A stretch of DNA of 8,803 bases, taken from positions 1-8,803 of the forward strand of contig WRIF01000045.1 in assembly GCA_009782865.1 (NCBI GenBank), written 5' to 3'. This document shows positions 5,771 to 8,803 of the stretch, one piece after another (position 1 is the stretch's first letter; every line of letters begins with the position of its first letter). A program made the position numbers and the translations under genes. This DNA comes from Promicromonosporaceae bacterium. GTDB taxonomy: Bacteria > Actinomycetota > Actinomycetes > Actinomycetales > Cellulomonadaceae. Under the pieces are notes generated by a model. The model was not told where the DNA came from. It worked only from the letters and a program-made list of their open reading frames with translations, and did no database searches.

Positions 5771-6807
5771 GCCTGCGCCTCCTTTTCAACATCGGCGGAA
5801 GAAGCGGCCGGGGTGGCGGGGGCGTACGCGAAGGCGGTGTCGGCGTCCACGGCGGGCGCCTGGCCCAGCGGGGCGAGGGTCTGATACTCCAGCGAGTCCG
5901 CCGTCATCTCCATGTACGCCTCTTCGAGGGTCGAGGAGATGGGGGTGAGCTCGTGGAGCACTACCCCGTTGGTCAGGGCGAGTTCGCCGACGGCAGGGGC
6001 ATCGAGGCCGGAGACCTCCAGGTGCGCAACCGCGCCGTCGACGGCCGATCCGGCGGGCGTCCCACCGGGCGTGACGGCTCGTCCCCCGGCGTTGGTCACG
6101 GCCTGGGCCAGCGCGGCGGCATTGGGCGTGGCCACGCGGACGTAGCGCTTGGTGCCGGTCTCCACAAACTGCTCGACGCTCATGTCGGCGAGAATCTTGC
6201 CGCGGCCGATGACAATTAGGTGGTCGGCGGTCTGGGCCATCTCGCTCATCAGGTGCGAGGAGAGGAAGACGGTGCGGCCCTGGCCGGCCAGGTAGCGGCA
6301 CAGGTTGCGCACCCAGGCCACCCCCTCGGGGTCGAGTCCGTTAACCGGCTCGTCGAGGATCAGGGTGGAGGGGTTGCCCAGTAGGGCCGAGGCGATGCCG
6401 AGGCGTTGGCCCATGCCGAGGCTGAAGCCACCCACCCGCTTGTCGGCCACCGATTCCAGGCCGGTCAGGGCGATGACCTCGTCGATACGGGAGGTCGGCA
6501 GGCTGTGCGTGGCCGCCAGGACCTTGAGGTGCTGGTAGGCGGAGCGGCCCGGGTGGATGGCGCGCGCCTCTAGCAGGGCCCCTACCTCGGTCATGGGGCT
6601 GACGTGCTTGGCGTAGGGCAGGCCGTTGACGTATACGGTGCCGTCGGTCGGGCGGTCCAGGCCCATGATCATCCGCATGGTGGTCGACTTGCCCGCGCCG
6701 TTCGGGCCGAGGAAGCCGGTCACCATGCCGGGATTGACCTTGAAGTTGATGTGGTCGACGGCGAGTTTGTCGCCGTACTTCTTAGTGAGGTTTCTCGCTT
6801 CAATCAC
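5767..6807 (-). CDS. ABC exporter ATP-binding protein, 346 aa
   Basis: Nucleotide-binding subunit of the two-gene exporter. It shows Walker A GPNGAGKST (34-42), signature FSLGMGQRL (128-136), Walker B LILDEP (149-154) with D-loop NGLDPEG, and H-loop SSHLMSEM (His185). At the Q-loop position it reads VGALLEARAIHPGRSA with no Gln, as in BcrA/DrrA-type exporters, so this is normal for the subfamily. After about residue 205 comes the usual C-terminal regulatory region (STLEEAYMEMT), then an Ala/Pro/Asp-rich tail of about 45 residues. Start is GTG 6807 (MIEARNLTKKYG). No good ribosome site is seen, but TAGGCT (6815-6820 on the minus strand) ends 7 nt upstream, allowing a leaderless mRNA. A 48-nt gap to the methyltransferase stop shows no clear terminator, so read-through from upstream is also possible. 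Confidence 0.95.
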   Translation of the reverse strand: MIEARNLTKKYGDKLAVDHINFKVNPGMVTGFLGPNGAGKSTTMRMIMGLDRPTDGTVYVNGLPYAKHVSPMTEVGALLEARAIHPGRSAYQHLKVLAATHSLPTSRIDEVIALTGLESVADKRVGGFSLGMGQRLGIASALLGNPSTLILDEPVNGLDPEGVAWVRNLCRYLAGQGRTVFLSSHLMSEMAQTADHLIVIGRGKILADMSVEQFVETGTKRYVRVATPNAAALAQAVTNAGGRAVTPGGTPAGSAVDGAVAHLEVSGLDAPAVGELALTNGVVLHELTPISSTLEEAYMEMTADSLEYQTLAPLGQAPAVDADTAFAYAPATPAASSADVEKEAQA

Positions 6808-6820
6808 ACGCCCAAGCCTA
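6808..6820 (-). promoter_or_regulatory. -10 box for the ABC exporter operon, possibly leaderless
   Basis: TAGGCT (complement of 6815-6820) fits TANNNT and stands 7 nt before the GTG start at 6807. No -35 match is visible. The absence of a ribosome-binding site at this start is consistent with leaderless transcription. Confidence 0.35.
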
Positions 6821-6855
6821 AGGGTTCTCCCCGGTCGGCGCGTATTCGTGGGCGA

Positions 6856-8124
6856 CTATGCGACCCTGGTGGAGCGGGTCACCACGAACTTGGGGGTGTG
6901 CCACACCTGCCCGGTTGGCCCCACCACCCGTCGCAAAATGCTCCGGTAGGGCAGATGCCCGTTGAAGACGGTCCACAGTTCGCCGCCCGGCGTCAGTGTC
7001 CTGGCCGCCGTCGCGAACATGGCCTGGGCCGCCGCGGTGCTGATCTCCGTGCGGTCGTGGAACGGCGGGTTGAGCAGTATCAGGTCTGCCGACGACGACG
7101 GGATGTCCTCTCCCGCATCGGAGCGAACCGCCGTCACGCGGGCCGTCCCGGCCGCCTCCGGCCGCCCTCCGTTGAGGTCGCCCAGTGCAGACCGGGAGGC
7201 AGCGGGGTCAACCTGGGCCGCCGTCACGCCGTTTGCCTGGGCGGTGGCGACGGTGGAGGCGATGGCGGCGGCGGAGCGATCGGTGGCCAGCACCTGTGAG
7301 TCGGGGTAGCGCAGGGCGGCCACCGTCGCCAGGATGCCCGTTCCGCAGCCCAGGTCGACGATTCGCCTGGCCCGGGGCCAGGCGGAGGCGGTGGCCAGCA
7401 GGGCGCGAGTCCCCAGGTCCAGGCGGGCCCCGGCGAACACCCCGCCATGGGCCACGACGGTGAAGTGGTCCAGGCCGGTGGTCGACTGCAGTTCGGGTTC
7501 TGCCAGGACCGACCAGACGGGGAAGGTGGGCCGGAGGCGGCGGGCCTCGGGGCGTACCCCGCGGGCGACCAGGCCACGGCTCTTGCCCACCCCGTAGGTG
7601 GCGTAGACGTCCTTGAACCACTCGGCGAGCACCTCGTTCTGGGTGCGGGTCATGTGCTTGACCTGGCCTGCGCCCAGCACCGTGACGTTGGCGGCGGCGT
7701 GCCGGGCGGTGACCTCGGCCACTTCCCGCAGGGCCGACAGCGACTTCGGCAGCGCCAGCACCACCAGCTGCACCCCGGCCAGCAGTGCCTCATCTAGGCG
7801 GCGATAGACCGTCACGGGATAGGCGCCGGCGGCGTCCGCCGCCGCCGCCGCCATCGTCGTCGCCTCAGAGACGACGGGCGAGGTTCCGCCGTCCGCGGCC
7901 GGTCTCACCTTCTCCCCGGCCGCGGCCAGGTGGGCGATCACGGCCCGTTCGGCGGTGATCTCATCACAATGCACGCGCAGCCGGGAGGCGCCCAGGGAGC
8001 GCAACCCGGCCACAATCTCACCGGTGGGGTCGCCGATCACCGCCAGGTCGGCCGACCGCAGGTCGAGCCCCAGCCGCTGCGCCTCGGTCAGGAGCAGGCG
8101 GGTAGTGGGGTTCGGGGCGTTCAC
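6856..8124 (-). CDS. RsmC/RlmG-type RNA (guanine-N2) methyltransferase, 422 aa
   Basis: SAM-dependent methyltransferase resembling RsmC/RlmG, which methylate a guanine N2 in 16S or 23S rRNA. It has two halves. Residues about 1-200 form a degenerate methyltransferase-like domain without a SAM site, with LALPKSLSALREVAE (123-137) and GAGQVKHMT (151-159, compare the GRxKHM segment of RlmG). Residues about 205-422 are the catalytic domain: motif I VDLGCGTGIL (256-265), acidic motif II end ATDRS (280-284), the NPPFH catalytic motif (352-356) and LTPGGELWTVFNGHLPYR. An Ala/Gly-rich stretch (307-328) is inserted between motifs II and IV. Start is GTG 8124, whose GTGA overlaps the DUF5997 stop by 4 nt, so the two are coupled. 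The target base cannot be deduced. Confidence 0.88.
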   Translation of the reverse strand: MNAPNPTTRLLLTEAQRLGLDLRSADLAVIGDPTGEIVAGLRSLGASRLRVHCDEITAERAVIAHLAAAGEKVRPAADGGTSPVVSEATTMAAAAADAAGAYPVTVYRRLDEALLAGVQLVVLALPKSLSALREVAEVTARHAAANVTVLGAGQVKHMTRTQNEVLAEWFKDVYATYGVGKSRGLVARGVRPEARRLRPTFPVWSVLAEPELQSTTGLDHFTVVAHGGVFAGARLDLGTRALLATASAWPRARRIVDLGCGTGILATVAALRYPDSQVLATDRSAAAIASTVATAQANGVTAAQVDPAASRSALGDLNGGRPEAAGTARVTAVRSDAGEDIPSSSADLILLNPPFHDRTEISTAAAQAMFATAARTLTPGGELWTVFNGHLPYRSILRRVVGPTGQVWHTPKFVVTRSTRVA

Positions 8125-8492
8125 TTGCGCTGCTTGGCGGCCGTTTCCTCTTCGGCGCGCACGCGCGCGGCCACCTCGCGTTCGGCGAGGAGCCAGGCGG
8201 GCGGGTCCTCGCGCAGTTCGTTGATCTGTGCGGTGGTCAGCGCCTCATCGACGCCGCCGCGGGCCAGGCCGCCGATCGACACGCCGAGCCGGCTCGCCAC
8301 CACCGGGCGGGGGTGGGGGCCGTCGCGCCGCAGGGTCTCCAGCCACTGCGGCGGGTTCTTCTCCATCTCGTCTAGTTCCCCGCGCGTGGTGCCCTTGGCC
8401 TGAAACTCCGGCGGGCAGGCCGGCAGGTAGACACCGAGCCGCTTGGCGGCATTGGTGGGCTTGAGAACTTGGCTGGAGAGTGCGGTGGCCAT
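8121..8492 (-). CDS. DUF5997 family protein, 123 aa
   Basis: Small actinobacterial protein of unknown function. Recognisable family segments are KPTNAAKRLGVYLPACPPEF (11-30), TTRGELDEMEKNPPQWLETLRR (35-56), DGPHPRPVVASRLGVSIGGLARGG (57-80), ALTTAQINELREDPPAWL (84-101) and a charged C-terminal helix rich in Glu, Arg and Lys. The ARGELDE-like and LGVSIGGLAR segments could hint at an HTH-like fold, but this is speculation. ATG 8492 is preferred over longer upstream starts because family similarity begins with it, TACGCT lies 6 nt before it, and any extension would run back through the divergent gene. Its stop overlaps the methyltransferase start. It is divergent from the LysR-type effector domain gene. 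Confidence 0.88.
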   Translation of the reverse strand: MATALSSQVLKPTNAAKRLGVYLPACPPEFQAKGTTRGELDEMEKNPPQWLETLRRDGPHPRPVVASRLGVSIGGLARGGVDEALTTAQINELREDPPAWLLAEREVAARVRAEEETAAKQRK

Positions 8493-8514
8493 GGGCAAAG
8501 CGTACTCTGTGGCC
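8493..8514. promoter_or_regulatory. 22-bp divergent promoter with overlapping -10 boxes
   Basis: The minus-strand box TACGCT (complement of 8499-8504) lies 6 nt before the DUF5997 ATG. The plus-strand box TACTCT (8503-8508) lies 6 nt before the GTG at 8515. The two hexamers share the TA at 8503-8504. Both transcripts would be leaderless, and there is no room for ribosome-binding sites on 5' leaders. Confidence 0.55.
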
Positions 8515-8803
8515 GTGAACACCACGTTTCGGCTTGGATACGTGCCCGGCGTCAGCCCGGCGAAGTGGGCGCGGGTGTGGCGGGAGCGCCTGCCCGACGT
8601 CGCCCTCGACCTGGTGCAGGTTGCCGTCGACTCCGTGGCCGCCGAACTCATCGCCGGCACGCTCGATGCCGCCCTGGCCCGCCTGCCAGCCGGCCACCCG
8701 GGTCTGTCCGCCATCCGGCTCTACGACGAACTGCCCGTGGTCGCGTTCTCTCGCGATCACCTGCTCGCCGCCAGCCAGGACGACGACGTCATCGCCCCCG
8801 GCG
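8515..8803 (+). CDS. LysR-type substrate-binding domain protein without HTH, 3' part cut off
   Basis: The frame runs open from GTG 8515 to the window end (96 codons). It opens with NTTFRLGYVPGVSPAKWARVW, the first strand and helix of a LysR-type effector-binding domain (periplasmic-binding-protein fold), followed by a second strand ending DLVQVAV, then LIAGTLDAALARLP and IRLYDELPVVAFSRDHLLAA, the usual order in that domain. A normal LysR regulator has about 60 residues of winged HTH plus a linker before this point. Here the frame starts directly with the domain, and the DNA upstream is the divergent DUF5997 gene, so the HTH is truly absent. GTG 8509 is an alternative in-frame start; 8515 is preferred for its 6-nt distance from TACTCT. 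It may sense a small molecule, perhaps together with DUF5997; no partner is proven. Confidence 0.82.
   Translation, partial: MNTTFRLGYVPGVSPAKWARVWRERLPDVALDLVQVAVDSVAAELIAGTLDAALARLPAGHPGLSAIRLYDELPVVAFSRDHLLAASQDDDVIAPG

Noticed and set aside
5240..5884. Plus-strand ORFs opposite the ABC permease and ATPase
   Set aside because: His/Gly-rich translations typical of antisense to membrane-protein codons; no start signals.
8493..8714. Longer N-terminus for DUF5997 from ATG 8714
   Set aside because: It would run back over the divergent LysR-type domain gene, and the extra residues match nothing in the family.

Overview
The window looks like chromosome from a high-GC Gram-positive actinobacterium, probably in or near the Actinomycetales. 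Evidence: strong G/C third-position bias in enolase, the actinobacterial order eno / DUF501 / ppx / tRNA, DUF5997 and AMIN-like lipoprotein families typical of the phylum, GTG starts, and several start codons placed 6-7 nt behind a TANNNT -10 box, the layout of leaderless actinobacterial transcripts. The species cannot be named from sequence alone.

Layout. Plus strand, 1-3510: the 3' two-thirds of eno (enolase); a 67-bp tandem array made from the eno 3' end, then an intrinsic terminator; a 204-aa secreted or membrane-anchored protein of unknown function with codon use unlike eno; a DUF501 gene; a ppx/gppA-type exopolyphosphatase overlapping it by 7 nt; and, 12 nt later, a tRNA with anticodon UAA but a short variable loop. 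A 45/46-bp tandem array follows, each unit beginning with a copy of the tRNA 3' end. Minus strand, read from 8492 down to 3793: a DUF5997 gene, an RsmC/RlmG-type RNA methyltransferase, an ABC exporter ATPase and its ABC-2 permease (adjacent pairs joined by 4-nt overlaps except a 48-nt gap before the ATPase), a 50/51-bp tandem array made from the permease 3' end, a strong hairpin, and a lipoprotein with an AMIN-like domain. The lipoprotein converges on the tRNA across a shared terminator region. At the right edge a LysR-type effector-binding domain without a DNA-binding domain runs rightwards, divergent from DUF5997 with only 22 nt between start codons.

How the genes relate: eno is core glycolysis. 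DUF501 and ppx are translationally coupled, with the tRNA probably read from the same transcript. In the standard actinobacterial arrangement an ftsB/divIC-like gene lies between eno and DUF501; here that slot holds the unrelated 204-aa protein. The ABC pair forms a two-gene drug/lipid-exporter type operon. DUF5997 and the methyltransferase form an overlapping pair.

The most striking pattern is that three unrelated genes (a protein enzyme, a tRNA and a membrane permease) each have their 3' end tandemly repeated right behind the gene. In each case the repeats contain inverted repeats, and the outermost copy is a diverged version of the gene end leading into an intrinsic terminator. In the permease array the outermost copy differs from the in-gene copy only by synonymous codons and a different stop codon. 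This looks like a recurrent process acting at gene 3' ends rather than random slippage.
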